From Cordia subcordata (Eukaryota > Streptophyta > Magnoliopsida > Boraginales > Cordiaceae), in the NCBI GenBank assembly GCA_028554755.1, contig JAPTOF010000002.1, positions 27,771,001-27,835,000 of the forward strand: a stretch of 64,000 nt of DNA, in the 5' to 3' direction. This document shows positions 23,989 to 36,338 of the stretch, piece after piece; the first letter of the stretch is position 1, and every line of letters starts with the position of its first letter. The notes beneath the pieces were generated by a model. The model searched no databases. It was not told the origin of the DNA and saw only the letters and a program-made list of their open reading frames with translations. The translations under genes were made by a program, and so were the position numbers.

Positions 23989-24396
23989 ATGGCTTACTCT
24001 AGAGTGGTTTTGGCTTTGATGTTCGCTATGGTCGCCGGATCTGCTTTTGCTCAGGCGCCGGGAGCCTCACCAACGGTATCTCCGAAGTCTTCTCCGTCTC
24101 CGGTCGCTACGCCGCCGTCCCCCGCAGTGAAACCTCCGGTTTCAGCTCCTACCGCTTCTCCTACTTCATCTCCGCCATCGGAGACTCCCATTTCCTCTCC
24201 TCCGGCTCCTCCGACCGCTCCCACCGCGTCTCCTTCAGGCGCTTCCGCTACTCCCTCGCCATCCATAGCCGCCGCTCCAAGCGGTGCAGCTCCGGGTGGT
24301 TCTCCTACCTCTTCTCCCAACGCTGCCTCATTGAACAGAGTTGCTGTTGCTGGATCCACCGCCGTTGCTTTCTTCGCCTCCGCGTTGCTATTCTAA
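23989..24396 (+). CDS. Classical arabinogalactan protein (GPI-anchored)
   Basis: A 135-residue single-exon protein of the classical AGP type: an O-glycosylated cell-surface proteoglycan core. Residues 1-21 form a signal peptide ending GSAFA before QAP. Residues 22 to about 108 are rich in Pro, Ala, Ser and Thr with many AP, SP and TP dipeptides, the sites for hydroxylation and arabinogalactan addition. The last 25 residues (VAVAGSTAVAFFASALLF at the end) are a GPI-anchor signal, with cleavage probably after a Ser or Asn near 108-113. The coding region is GC-rich against an AT-rich setting. Length and layout fit classical AGPs; assignment to a particular AGP number is not possible. Confidence 0.92.
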   Translation: MAYSRVVLALMFAMVAGSAFAQAPGASPTVSPKSSPSPVATPPSPAVKPPVSAPTASPTSSPPSETPISSPPAPPTAPTASPSGASATPSPSIAAAPSGAAPGGSPTSSPNAASLNRVAVAGSTAVAFFASALLF

Positions 24397-25164
24397 AATA
24401 GCTGATCTATGAGAATTTCATTTTTCTTTTTTCTTTCTCTTTTTTTTAATTTTTTTTTAATTTTTGGCTTTGATGCTCTAGGGTTTAGTAAATTTTTTAT
24501 TTACTGTTAATTATTATATTGTTACTTTTTTTTTATTATGGCACTGTTGGTGATGAGATGGTGATACTATTATATATTTCGTTGACTGATTGTTATGTTT
24601 GTTATGATTGATTTTTATTTTAATTATTGCTGATGCATCATCTGCCTTTTTCCTCCATTTACAAGCAAATAATAATCCTTAAAATCTCACATCCTCTAGA
24701 ATTAGTTTCAAGTGACGATCCTGAAATATTTATATTAAATTTAAATTTTACGTTGATGTTTCTTGGTTCCTGGTCAAACGTTGACGTTGATCGAAACCTG
24801 AGAAGACCGAAAGTACGATGCGATAGGGGGGGGGGGGTTGATGGTGGAGTGTGAAAGGGATGGCGGCATTTCTTTTTGGAATGCTTTTCTCGAGTGAATT
24901 TGGTTGCGTGGGTTTGGGGGGGGGGGGGGCTGCGTCAGCACAGCTGTGTTGTCAGCGAAACATAAAAGAGGTTCAGAACGGCCCATGTGCTTCCGCGGTG
25001 ACTGGAAAAAAGAGGCTGAGTGCGATTCACGTTAGTGAGTAATTCAGGCAGTGTATTTTTATAAAAAAATAAAAATTAGAATAAAAAATTATTTAGTTAA
25101 TTATTTTTATTTTCAGAAAATAAAAAACAGTTCTTTAAAAAATAAAAAATATAAAAAAATGCTC
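24397..25164. other. AGP 3' flank with long G runs
   Basis: T-rich 3' flank of the AGP gene, then two poly-G runs: 12 G at 24826-24837 and 14 G at 24916-24929. A third, 15 G, lies at 25712-25726 beyond the tandem array. No gene seen. Confidence 0.6.
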
Positions 25165-25495
25165 TTTTTGGAAATAAGGTGATAATTTTGTAAATAATTT
25201 AGAAGATTTAGAAAATAAATTGGGCAATCTTGTAAATAATTTTAAAAATTTTAAAAATAATGCAGTAATTTTGTAAATATTTCTAAAAAATTTTAAAAAT
25301 AAAGTGATAATTTTATAAATAATTCTAAAAGATTTAAAAAATAAGATGACAGTTTTGTAATAATTTTAAAATTTTTAAAAAATAAGGTAGTAATTTTGTA
25401 AATATATTTAAAAATTTTAGAGAACAAGGTGAAAATTTTGTAATTATTTTCAAAAAAATTTAAAAAATAAGGTGACAATTTTGTAAATAAACATA
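25165..25495. repeat. AT-rich tandem array, unit of about 40-55 bp
   Basis: About six to eight degenerate copies of a unit built on AAGGTGATAATTTTGTAAAT followed by TTTTAAAAATTTTAAAAAAT. Copies differ by substitutions and short indels, so the period varies. Non-coding minisatellite. Confidence 0.75.
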
Positions 25496-25726
25496 AAAAA
25501 AATACTTCTGTTAATCAAATATATTTTTTAAATTTTAGAAAACAGAAAATGAAAACTGTTTTCAGAAAATAAAAATGAAAAAGAAAAACTAAAAAATAAA
25601 AATAGCAAATAGGCAAACCAAAGACAACCTTAACTTTTCTACTGCTTTCACCCAAGAAAAAGAAGTTGCCACGTAGAGATTTTTGTGTGCCTTTTGGTGT
25701 CACTGCTCACCGGGGGGGGGGGGGGG

Positions 25727-26756
25727 AGGGAGGGAAAAAAAACAACAACAACAACAAAGAAAGTTTCTGAACTTTTTTTTTTTTTTTTAAATGTTGAACA
25801 TCTCAACAAGAATTTTCTTGCTTTTGCCCAGCAAAAAAGAATGTTATTGCTGTAAACAAGGATTGAACTTTTCCTATCGAGGACTTGTTCGCTACAAGTA
25901 ATTGTTAAAGTAATTTTTGAGTAACAGTTGTTTGAGTTTTAATATCTATTATATTTTAATGGTTAGTAAATAGTTATTTAACTAATTAATATGTTTGATA
26001 AAATTTGCAGTTGTATTAGTGATTAGTGGTAGTTGTTTCACCAGTTAATGTGTTCAATAAAGTTAGTTGTTGGATTAGCTCTTGAAAGCAAAGTAATGAA
26101 AGGGATATTGATATCACGTTATTATTATTATTTTAATTATAATAATAATTATTATTAAAAAATAATTTATTTTATAATTAGATATATTTTTTAATTTGTA
26201 TTTTATCGTTAAAGCACAATAAAATTAGTTTTTTGATAAAAGTATTTGTACCAATATTGTAAAAATATTTTTAATTAATTAAAAAATTAATTTGTCAAAA
26301 TAAAATAATAAATAGATTATTATAGCTTATACTTTTTTAGTATATTTTGATGTGAATAAAATTTGAAATTAATTTTTGTGTTATTTTTTTATATATATAT
26401 TTGAAATAAAAAAAAAGGGTATAAAGAGATTAAAGAGAGACTAAAATTGCCAAAAAAAATAAAAAACGTCAAATTGAGAGTTAATGTCAATGTAACACAT
26501 TTTGTTCAATTGGTTAATTAGGCAACTAACTACTAATAGTTTAAATATAACCGTTATGAGCTGCTCTAACCACAAAAGTATAACAATTATAAACTATTAT
26601 TATAATTAACTATGTTGAACAGCTCCTAAGTCTATTTAAACTTCTCTTAATTGCCCCTCCAAGTGGTTCTGATCTATTTAGACCTCTCTTAAGTGCCATA
26701 ACTTCAGCCTTATTTTTTAGGTGCACAGTGCACAAAGTTGGCAAGGGTGTTGACAT
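25727..26756. other. AT-rich intergenic DNA
   Basis: No gene. It contains runs of A or T, an ATT/AAT palindromic stretch near 26115-26160, and partly mirrored blocks near 25900-26100 and 26500-26625 that may be remains of a DNA transposon, not resolved here. Confidence 0.4.
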
Positions 26757-27481
26757 TAGGGGTGTGCATCAAACCGAAGAAAATCGTTTGGATCGAACCA
26801 AGTCGATCGTAAATAAATGGTTTTTAAAGTAGTTCTGTTGGTTATGATTTTATTTTTTAAAAATTGTAGCGGGTGGTTCGATTTTTTATTTTAGAGAGTG
26901 AAAACCGTAGTTCAAACCAAACCATCTGCTATAATATTATTATTATTATTTATTTTATATATATATATAGACAAACACACAACTGAATACATTTCTATAT
27001 AAATAAACGTTTAGAAAATATATATACACTGATATATTGTATATGCTTGATTATTTATTTAAGTCTTTAATTCTTTGTTGATAAGTTTTCGAATTGAACA
27101 AAATAATAGTATTATAGTTCTCATATTTAGGAAGATTAATAATAAACACTCGAAATAAGCACAAAAGAAGGACAATTTATCAAGTGGCATCAATCAATTT
27201 GAAAGTTTGTAAGTTTTGATACTAATTAAAAGTGCAATACTTCTATGTTATAATATGCATATGAATTTTGTTATTGTTGGTATTTCTAATAACGAAAATG
27301 TTTTATCTCATAAAATCAACCGAAAGAATTGCCCAAAATCACACCAAACCGCATTAATCGAAACCATTGGTTTCTTTAGTACTGTGGTCGGTTTTGATTT
27401 TGTGAAATAATAAACCGTCTAAATCAGTTTGATCAGAAAATTAGCGCAAAAACCGCACTAAACCGCCTGTGTACACCGTTA
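26757..27481. mobile_element. Probable non-autonomous TIR DNA transposon
   Basis: The left end TAGGGGTGTGCATC and the right end, read in reverse complement (TAACGGTGTACACAG), share an inverted GGTGTGCA/GGTGTACA core. The inside carries repeated AAACCG/CGGTTT blocks near both ends, as in a common class of plant hAT-like non-autonomous elements. No transposase frame. No convincing 8-bp target duplication was found, so family assignment is tentative. Confidence 0.5.
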
Positions 27482-27826
27482 GCTGACATGTGTTTTTTCC
27501 GCTGCTTTTGCCGGGCTGTTGTTGGTGTAGGGGGCCTTTCAAGTTGGGTTTTGGGTTTATGGGCTTGGCCTCTCTCTTTTTCGGTGTAGTTTTCTTTTGT
27601 TTGGACTGCCTCACAATATTGTTGTTTGGTTGGACTAGGTCCATTTGCGTTTTCAAATGTACATGTAATATGTGTCTATCTTGGATTATCACATGTTGGC
27701 CCACTGTCTGTATCTAGTGTTTTTCATTAACTAATTTAGCCAGCTTGATCTTAGGAAAAAAAAAAAAGGAAAAAGAAAAGAAAACAAGTGCTCATACATT
27801 ACCTAGCACTCCATCTCATCTCATGA

Positions 27827-27949
27827 TTAAGGGTAGCTCAAGTGGTTGAAACTACCTCCACCCAAAAGTAAGGTCTTGAGTTCAAATTCCCATGAAAAAT
27901 AGAGGTTGGGTTGGGGGTTGGGTCTGTTTTAAAAAAAAAGAACCTACTA
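27827..27949 (+). mobile_element. tRNA-derived SINE
   Basis: GGTAGCTCAAGTGGTT (27832-27847) fits a polymerase III A box and GAGTTCAAATTCC (27879-27891) a B box about 35 bp later. An unrelated body follows, with a terminal A run near 27940-27949. This is the layout of plant tRNA-related SINEs. It is too divergent to be a working tRNA gene. Confidence 0.7.
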
Positions 27950-27995
27950 CTAGGGTTTGTTAAGAAAAAGATAGCGATACATCTCGTCTATATAA

Positions 27996-28401
27996 GCAAC
28001 TTCGTAACTTCCATCCTTATAACATTTTATTACAGACACATGCTCGGTCACTCTCAATTAAATCATTTCTTCATTTGCAACTTCGTAACTTCTATCCTCA
28101 TAACATTTTATTACAAACACATGCTCGGTCACGACTCTCAATTAAATCATTGCATCATCTGCAACTTCGTAACTTCTATCCTCATAACATTTTATTACAG
28201 ACACATGCTCTGTCACTCTCAATTAAATCATTGCGTCATCTGCAACTTTGTAACTTCTATTCTCATAACATTTTATTACAGACACATGCTTGGTCACTCT
28301 CAATTAAATCATTGCGTTATCTGCAACTTCGTAACTTCTATCCTCATAACATTTTATTACAAACACATGCTCGGTCACTCTCAATTAAATCATTGCGTCA
28401 T
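27996..28401. repeat. Minisatellite of five 81-bp units
   Basis: Units start with GCAACTTCGTAACTT at 27996, 28077, 28161, 28242 and 28323. Periods are 81, 84, 81 and 81 bp; the 84-bp unit carries an extra 3 bp (GAC). Units include CATAACATTTTATTACAGAC and CACTCTCAATTAAATCATT. Because every period is a multiple of three, the array stays open on the + strand (27911-28405) and would encode a 27-residue repeat (NFVTSILITFYY...). No signal peptide, promoter or homologue supports a real gene. Confidence 0.9.
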
Positions 28402-28486
28402 CTAAATAGTTTGAGAGGAGTTTTTACATTTAACTAATTACCATTTGTAGGGGATTAATTTGAAATCTTGCACATGAATAGTTGTA

Positions 28487-28599
28487 GAGGGTGTTTGGCT
28501 TTGCTTATTTAGTGGTTTATAAACATTTAAAAAAAAGTATCTTCTCACATAGTTTTTATTATTTAGTGCTTATAAGCCACGAATGACCCAAACACCCTC
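28487..28599. mobile_element. MITE-like foldback element
   Basis: GAGGGTGTTTGG at the left end and its exact reverse complement CCAAACACCCTC at the right end, 113 bp apart, with further partial inverted match inside (GTGGTTTATAAAC against GTGCTTATAAGCCAC). Related elements occur at 48587-48754 and 52700-52825. Confidence 0.75.
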
Positions 28600-30070
28600 T
28601 TAAGTATGTCGCGGTAAAGTTTTGGGAAGATGCTTTTAGCACACAAGAGGAACCCGTTGGCCTATCTCATACCAACACGCGGTCTAATTGTGGACCATCA
28701 AGTTGGTAGGCCCAAAGACCTCGCTGGAAAATAGTAGTGGCAACAAGTTTTTATGTTTTTTTTTTTAATTTTCAAAAACCCCAAAAAAAAAATATTTTTG
28801 AAAATAATTCCAAACAGTCCAATGCAGACCCCAAAAGTAGAAAGCCACCAAAACCCACATTGCAAAGGCTATACAGGCTATGAAAATCACAGCTCAAACT
28901 TCAAAGATTAGAGCAAAAGAACATTTAGGGGATGTGTCAACCAATTATACGGATTTTGGATTTAATAATCCATTTTATTTACATGTCACTAGAAATTAAA
29001 TGAAGAATAAAAATCTCCAAATCTCACCAATTAAAATTTTTTTTTTACTTGTAACAATGCTTAACAGATAAGTATTAATTATTAATCCATGTTTCTAAAA
29101 ATATCGGGTTAAGTGAAAAAAGTCAAACCGAAGAACTTAAGGCGGAGAGTACTGCCACGTAAACTATTACGACCCAACTTTTTGCATTTGCTCTGGTTTT
29201 TTCCACTCTATTAGCGCCTTAGCCATGATTAGTATTGCTTCTCTCTTTTGCTTCTCTTCTACTCATGAGAAACGAAATAGTCAGCTTATAATTCCTTACA
29301 AAAATTTGATTCACTCTTCTTTTTTTCGTTTCATCATGAAATGCCCGTGAAAAATTAAAAGATTCAACTCGTCCTCACGCCATTTTTGTTGGAGATATTC
29401 TAGAGATTTCTTTTGTTTGTCTATTGTTATACTCATCAAGTTATGTCACCGAGAATTATGTATTCGAAATTTCGTGTTGGTCTTACGTGCTTATGAGATT
29501 TACACTCCACACTAAAATTGGATATAAATATGTTCGCCTCTTTGGTCTTTTATCCAGCATTAGTCTTTTTTTTTTTTTTCATGCTAACAAAAAATAATTG
29601 ACGGAGTCTAATCACCAACTGACAAACTTTGGATAGGTTGTACGTTTTTTATATTGAACACCAGCTAAATCGTGAACTTATCTAAAATAAGAGACCGAGG
29701 TCAAACCCGAATCAGGAATCCCGTTCCATTTCAATTCTTATACGGGGACAATCCTGGGGCCTCTGGTCTTATCTAACGGACACAGTTGTTGGATCATAAT
29801 CAAACTTCCAACTCGAGGTAATGCCATAAACTATGGAATCAACTAAACGAAATTTCGCATATGATACAATAGGAGGCAACACAGCAAAGATCCTATCCAT
29901 ATAGAAAATCATCAAGACATGCAACAAAACCTACAATGTGACCTGCCAAGAAAATATGTAATAATATATGAGTACAAAATAGAATACAAAAGAAATAAGA
30001 AAGACCAATCCGGGCACTGAAGAAAGCACTGCCTCTATCCTGACTCCAAGCTCACTCTCTCAGGCGAAAA
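28600..30070. other. Intergenic, no gene recognised
   Basis: AT-rich spacer with poly-T and poly-A runs. The last part, up to 30070, should hold the 3' UTR of the phytocyanin gene. Confidence 0.6.
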
Positions 30071-31071
30071 TTATGTGAAAACCAGCGTAGCAATCAAAGC
30101 AGCACAAGTGCTAAAACCTGCTGCAAATGGAGAGAGAGTTGATGCGAAAGAAAATTCTGTAGGATGAGGAGTAGTAGTGGTGGCAGTTGGAGGGGCTTGG
30201 GAGACGGTGGTGCCGGCGCCGGAGGTTGGAGCAGTGGTGGTGCCTCCTGATGATGGGGTCGCCACGGGGGTGTCGTCTCCTCCGGCTGCCACGGTGACTT
30301 CAAGCTTCATGCCACCGTCGCAATGGCCCATGACACCACAGATGAAGTAATGCTTCCCGGCGGTCTTGAGAGGGATGCTGCTGGCTCCAGTGTTGTCTGC
30401 GCTGATGGGTTTGCTTGCGCTGCATGCCTTGTAGTCACTTTCGCTTACTTCAGAGACTGTGTGGCTGCTGGCATAGTTGAACACTGCAACAGTTTCATTA
30501 CAAAAATTCTGTTGTTAGATTTGTTGAATGATCCAAACTCAATTACTAGTTTGTTCGTACATTAAGCTTTAGATTTATTATAATAATCGTGGCTGGAGTA
30601 GTGGTCTGTCTGTGCATTGAGCTTAACCCAAGCCCAACTATTAATTTGTCCGTAAATTGAGCTTAGATCCATTATGATGATTCTGGCTCAACTACTAGTT
30701 TGTACAGACATTGAGTTTAATCAAGTTGATTCAAAATGTTTGATCTCATAATAACAGTAACAGTGAATCATGATTGTAATGGTAAACTTAAACTATTATA
30801 AATGAAATAAATCTCACGCAAAACCAAAGAGAGAAGATATTACATTTGTATTTAATAATTGATTATTTAATGAAATACAAAATCGATACAGGACAGAAAC
30901 CTTACCAAGGGTGTCGCCAACCTTGAAGGTCTTTCCAGTAGCCCAGGTGCCATAATCAACTCCCAATGACCAGCCAGCTGTGTCACCAACAGTGTAGCTC
31001 GTGGCCAAACATTGAACAGCCAAACATGAGATCAAAACCAAGCAAACGATGCCAGCACCAAACTTAGCCAT
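30071..31071 (-). CDS. Uclacyanin-like phytocyanin (blue copper protein), GPI-anchored
   Basis: Two exons, 31071-30906 and 30483-30071, joined in phase 1, encode 192 residues. Phytocyanins are plant type I copper proteins of the cell surface thought to act in electron transfer or wall redox chemistry. A signal peptide covers residues 1 to about 23. The plastocyanin-like domain starts SYTVGDTAGW. Copper ligands are His63 (SHTV), Cys104, His109 and Met114 in FICGVMGHCDGGMKLEV. Axial Met indicates the uclacyanin/plantacyanin type and not a Gln-bearing stellacyanin. Cys76 and Cys110 form the expected disulfide. A Thr/Pro/Ser-rich linker (124-165) resembles an AGP module, and the hydrophobic C-terminus is a GPI signal. 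The single intron position is usual for this family. Confidence 0.93.
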
Positions 31072-31177
31072 GGCAGATGTGTGTGTGTGTGTGTAAAAGA
31101 GAGAAAGAGATAGAGAGATAGAAAGAATTAAGGGGTTGGTTTGAGATGATGACTGGAGAAGTTTGGTGATGGTTTCC

Positions 31178-31185
31178 TTATATAA
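31178..31185 (-). promoter_or_regulatory. TATA box of the phytocyanin gene
   Basis: TTATATAA, about 107 bp upstream of the ATG at 31071. A (GT/AC)n and GA-rich tract lies in the leader between 31077 and 31125. Confidence 0.65.
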
Positions 31186-31189
31186 TCAT

Positions 31190-34100
31190 GACACTGAACT
31201 ACTACTACGATGGAGTAGTTTGCTTGGTTTGCGTTATTGTATGTGCATGGTTGTAAAGCTATAACTTATAGGCTCCATTCCATCATAATGACTTAAGTTA
31301 TACTCTATACTTTTACCTAATGCCCAGAAAAAGTGGAATCTCTTTCTCCTTATTTTTCATTACTCGGGAGTTGGAAAAAACTCGGTAAAAATTCAATCTT
31401 AGACATTAGTTAAGATGTTACATCACCAAGATCCACGTAACTAAAAATCAATCCTTGTATGTCCAATGCGTTCTAGATAAGCTAATTAAGTGCTTAAACT
31501 GATTGATGATTTCTTATTCTTATTGTCTTGTGCGAGACAGGGGCTGATCTAACTCATAATTTACGATCGTGCAGATATATTATCTATTTTAATAATGTTT
31601 GAGACTTAAAATATATATATTAATTTGAAATGTTTTATAGGAAGACGCTCGTGGTAAATTCGTAATGTTGGGGCAGGAGAATATGGTAGGGAAACTGATA
31701 TGAAGTTGGTGAAAAGGAACCTTTTAGTTATATAAGCGTTAGAAATTAATTAGTAAAAGTGGATGACCAACTGCACTTTTAGTTCTAGATGGAGTTGATT
31801 ATTCCGGATAGCTTCCAGATAACCTCTAGCTATAGCACAAAGGACACAATAAAAGTTGTAAGCTGTAGAGTTGGGGCTCATTTTGATTATCTTTTTCTAA
31901 AGGTATTTTTCTTAAAAAAAAAAAATTAAAACTTTTAATTTCTATAAAAAGCTGAATATGAGCTTTTTTTTTAATTTTATTTTTTTAAAGTCAGCTTAAT
32001 CTTTATTGTAAAAAAAGATGTGTTTTTTAAAGGAAAAATAATTTTCCTTTAAAAGAAAAAGTCAGTCCAATTAGGCCTTTAAAAAGAAAAATACCTATTA
32101 ATTGTCTCAGCTAAAAGATAATGCTAATCAATCCACTTATGCTTGAAATGATGGATAATTTTTTCCTTTTTGAGTCCTGTAATTATTATCGCTCATGATT
32201 AGTGTTCTCTTATGGACAACGCATTTGCCCATATGGATCAATTTTTTTGCAAGGAAGTTGGATTATATAATTAGGATGAGGCAAAATTCCAGGATTGCAG
32301 TTGACCCAAAACCAAGTGACTCACCTAACAACGCACCCAAAAAAAGATAAGGGTCCCTAACTCGAAAATGTATGCTTAGCTTGCTACTTTTTGGTGGGTC
32401 GGTTCAGTAATCTGTTGCAAGTTTTCAGTTTTTTTTTTTTTTTTGTCGGAAAAGTTTTAAGTTTATTTCTAGAAGCTTAAGTTGTTCTCTCAATAGTCCC
32501 TCCCATTAGCCTTTAACATGATGTAACAGGTCATGTGGTGTCTTTAAATAGTGACTTATCGTGATCAAAAGTTTCAATTTCGACCTCATGACATAAGACT
32601 GCATCAAAATTTTGGCAATTTTGGGTTCTATCGTTCTCTTGCAAGATTAATGGCATCATAAATCTATTGGCTTAGAGTACTTCCGTCTAGTAATGAATTA
32701 TTGTCAAAAGATTATTTAATAGTTCACCAAGATTGAATTAGTGTAGAAACCATCACCGGCTGATTGAATAACAAGCTTAACTGCAAGAATAAGACAGCGG
32801 AACTGATTTAACATCGTACCAAAAGCTGGAAAATTTACGCCTTCTATTACCAACGTTGTCGACTTCCTACATTTTAAATCTTATCATGTTTTCCTAATCA
32901 CCAACTAAATTTTTCTGTAAATCTACCTCAAGTTTTATTTAGCTCAAAAGAATAAATAGTTCTACGATGTTAGCTTAATGGCAAAGTATTTAGAGTATAG
33001 AGTATAGACGAGAGACTTGTTCACTTCTTGAGTTCAAATTAACTAAAGAAACATTATCTTTGGAGCCAATCTCAATGACCCTTGTATCTATTAATTAACC
33101 CACAACATGTAAACAATGTCAATATATATGTTGGTGAGAAGTACATAAATTTAGGAAAAATGAAACTCATCTCCAGAGAAAATAAGGCCATCATGCAATT
33201 AACCAACTCCGCCCTCCGACCATGGTTAGTAGTCAATATATAATATGAAAATAGTTGTTAAAAAAAAAAATCAATAGCTCAGAAAGCTTTACCTTGACAA
33301 ACCGACCATGGGTCTCGAGACTTATGGTCTAGAGTGAATCTAAAGGACTTTATAAAACACACCACAAACATTGTAATTGCTTCATTTTGACACGATGATT
33401 TTTGCACTTGGCTAATAGAATGATGGTGTAAACATAAACAGTGGGCATCTACTTTGAATCACTGGCGTTTCTTGAACTGGCAGCTAAAGTAGCCATTAGC
33501 CGAGATTAAGCACAAACAAAGAAACAGCAAGGATCAGTACATCTTTGACTAAGGCTCTGTGCCTTATTCCCCACAAACATCAAATCACACCTAAGTTTTG
33601 GTTACATTTCACCTTCACATAGATTTCCTTCTATTGAAGATAGAGGCATTTTGCAGGAACTCTTAGTTAATGCTATTTCGATTAAAAAAAGGAAAAAAAA
33701 AGGAAAAAAAAAATGCTATTTGCCCAAGAATTTTGTCTTCCAGTAAACAAAAAATATTGCAGACCCAAAAAAAAAAAAAGAAGAAGAACAGATGGCAATG
33801 TAGAGGAGGGGCAAAGAAGCTACAATACATATGAAAGATACTAGATAAGGAACCTTTATCACAACATTCCATCACCCATGCATCTTGTGTAAAGCATATT
33901 CTAGATATGTTCCGCTAAAAACTAGCCCAATCCAGCTTGACCGGTAAACATTATAGAAAATATAGAGGCAGAAACTGTATCAACCATCAAGAGTAATCCT
34001 TCCCTCAACCAAGTAAGTTAATACATAAAAACAAATTAAAATAAAATCTCTATACTTGAGAAGGAGAAGAATAGCTCCTCCAGATTACTCTACAGTGAAA

Positions 34101-36338
34101 AATGTGACCGAAACAGGTAAGTTATCGCTATATTTGATTTTAATCATCTTCTAACAGCAACACCTAAGTCGAGGGAATGAAGATCCCACAACTTGATAGA
34201 AACTCTAAATTCTCTCATCCATACTGGGCATGTGTTCATAGATTTTTCTGGTCCATTCAAGCAAATCTATCCGTATTGCATCAGTTTGACCGTAACCTGA
34301 AAGCATACACTAAGAAGAAATATCATGAGATAGGTTCAAGTATGCAGTGTACCAAGTAATAACTGAAATCAGCAGGACACAAGTTTTGAAAGTCAAAGCA
34401 GACAACTTAAGTTTGGCACAGCAAACATAAAAACTATTGGGGCTTTCTTCATTGTGGAAAGTTCTTTATTTATCGGCTAACCTTTTCTGAAGTCATCCTT
34501 CATTCAGACTGTAGAAGACAAAACGGCTTTGGAATCTACAGGTTGTTTTACTCGGAAACGAGGAAAAAACACAGAAGTCGATGTTGGAGCTACAAAGACA
34601 TTAGGGAATGCGATTGAGGTGAGATAACTAGTCAACACAATCATGTAATGCAACAATAAGGAAGAATCAGCTCAACTCTGTATAGATATCAATGAGGAGC
34701 ATTCAAGCTTGGCTTCAAGTAACATGCACATCACTGATTTAATTACGTGCACTTAGACTCCATGTATACATATTATAATGGAAATAGAATATCTCTATGT
34801 CAATATCCACAATCTTGATCAATATGAAACCAAACTATGCTTAATTAGCACTTGAGCAACTTGGCTCACTTGCATGTCTAAGAAATTGAGGAATGCGTGT
34901 CCTTCCTCTATTTGTTTCTCTATTTCATTTCCTGATCATAGTGCAAGCGATATTCTAGTGAACGACACATTACAACAGGTGACAAGTGCACTTCCGCCAG
35001 CATCTTTCCATACATGTTTGATCTGCTGGAGTAAAGGAGAACATCCACGATTTAGTTATTCTTTTTCTAATTGATTATCATTCTCATGTTATGGCCAAAG
35101 ATAAAGTTAAACCATGTTATCATACTGAATTAACAAGGAAAATTCTTTGATATTTTGTGGTTCAAGGGGATAAACATGAAGACCGGTTGCTTTAAGCAGT
35201 ATATCAATATGTCAATGGAAGTGTATGAGGAAATTTCTGATTTTTTAATGACATATACATGCATTCAGTTTTGAGAGATGAGTTTCACCGTTTAGCCTCA
35301 CTTGTACACCAATATACATTGCCCCTTATGTTACCAGCAGTACTCCATCATGCTTTATGTAAGGCACTTCTAATGGATTGAATAGACGTCTTGCATTTAA
35401 ATTATGGAGTCCAAGAAGTTTGGCGAAGGATGACCTTCAAGAGTCCAGAAGAGAACATGCAGTAAACCTTTCACATATGAGCAAGTTTTAACGATGGAAA
35501 ACCAACAATTTATTTTCTTTTACCAGGCAAGTTAATCATTTCATGCCACGTGAATAAATAAATAAACTAACAAACTAGGATCACCTTTTGCCAAGTTGAG
35601 AGACGCTACGATATTTATCACAAAGCTTTTCTCCAACAAATCTCAGTTGTTCAGATATATAATTTTCATATGAGATCTTATAAATTATCCTATATATATG
35701 CGAGAGCGGTTCTCTATTAACACAATATAAGGCCTCAAGCAACACCTTATCACAAGATCATGTAAGTAGCAACAGTGCCTTACTACAAATTTAATAAAAG
35801 CCATATCTTTGATGTTACATGTTCTAAATTCTAACCTGTACCCTATGATATTCTGCACCCACACCCAAAGTTCTAACCCATAGCCTATCATTTTCTGGAC
35901 CTCTGCCCTTATAATAAATAATACCTCATTGTTGAAATGGGAAGTCACAGTTTAAACTCAGCATTCAAACTTGAACATGTGAATGTAAAATATTACAACA
36001 AATAAAGGATCACCTAACAGTGAGTTCCCAATTGTCCAAATAAATGCCTTTCTTATCCCAAAAGCTACGGCTGATTCTCCTAGTGTAATTTGGCCATTTC
36101 AAACTCTCTAGAGAACAGAATTTCAGCCTACAATGTATCATTTTGCAATTCAGTGCTACCATATGCTTATAGGAAAGATAAACAAAATTAATAAAACAAA
36201 AAGGAAAATAGGAAAAGAAGAAACTAGATAGAAACCTCCTGGAATGACAGTCACTTTGGTTAAGAATAAGTGCAAGCGCAATTTGCACTTACAACAAACA
36301 AAAAGATGCCAACTTTGCTCCTCTTAAATGACTCGGCT
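31190..36338. other. Long intergenic region, no gene recognised
   Basis: AT-rich, with foldback-like A/T blocks at 31880-32080, a possible decayed SINE near 32965-33100 (TTAGCTTAATGGCAAAG as A box, GAGTTCAAATT as B box), poly-A runs near 33685-33780, and a small imperfect duplication near 35820-35905 (TTCTAACCTGTACCCTATGA and TTCTAACCCATAGCCTATCA). Short open frames show no family resemblance. Confidence 0.55.

Noticed and set aside
24051..24359. 102-codon open frame on the minus strand within the AGP gene
   Set aside because: It is the antisense shadow of a GC-rich, Pro/Ala-coding region; its Gly/Glu/Ala-rich translation is a codon-complement artefact.
27832..27891. Possible tRNA gene
   Set aside because: A- and B-box motifs are present, but the sequence cannot be folded by eye into a standard cloverleaf, and a terminal A run with an unrelated body points to a SINE.
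27996..28401. Regular repeats suggesting a CRISPR array
   Set aside because: Units are contiguous 81-bp tandem copies without unique spacers, and the genome is a plant nuclear genome.
32965..33100. Second SINE
   Set aside because: Weak A and B boxes only, no terminal A run and no target duplication; too decayed to list as an element.
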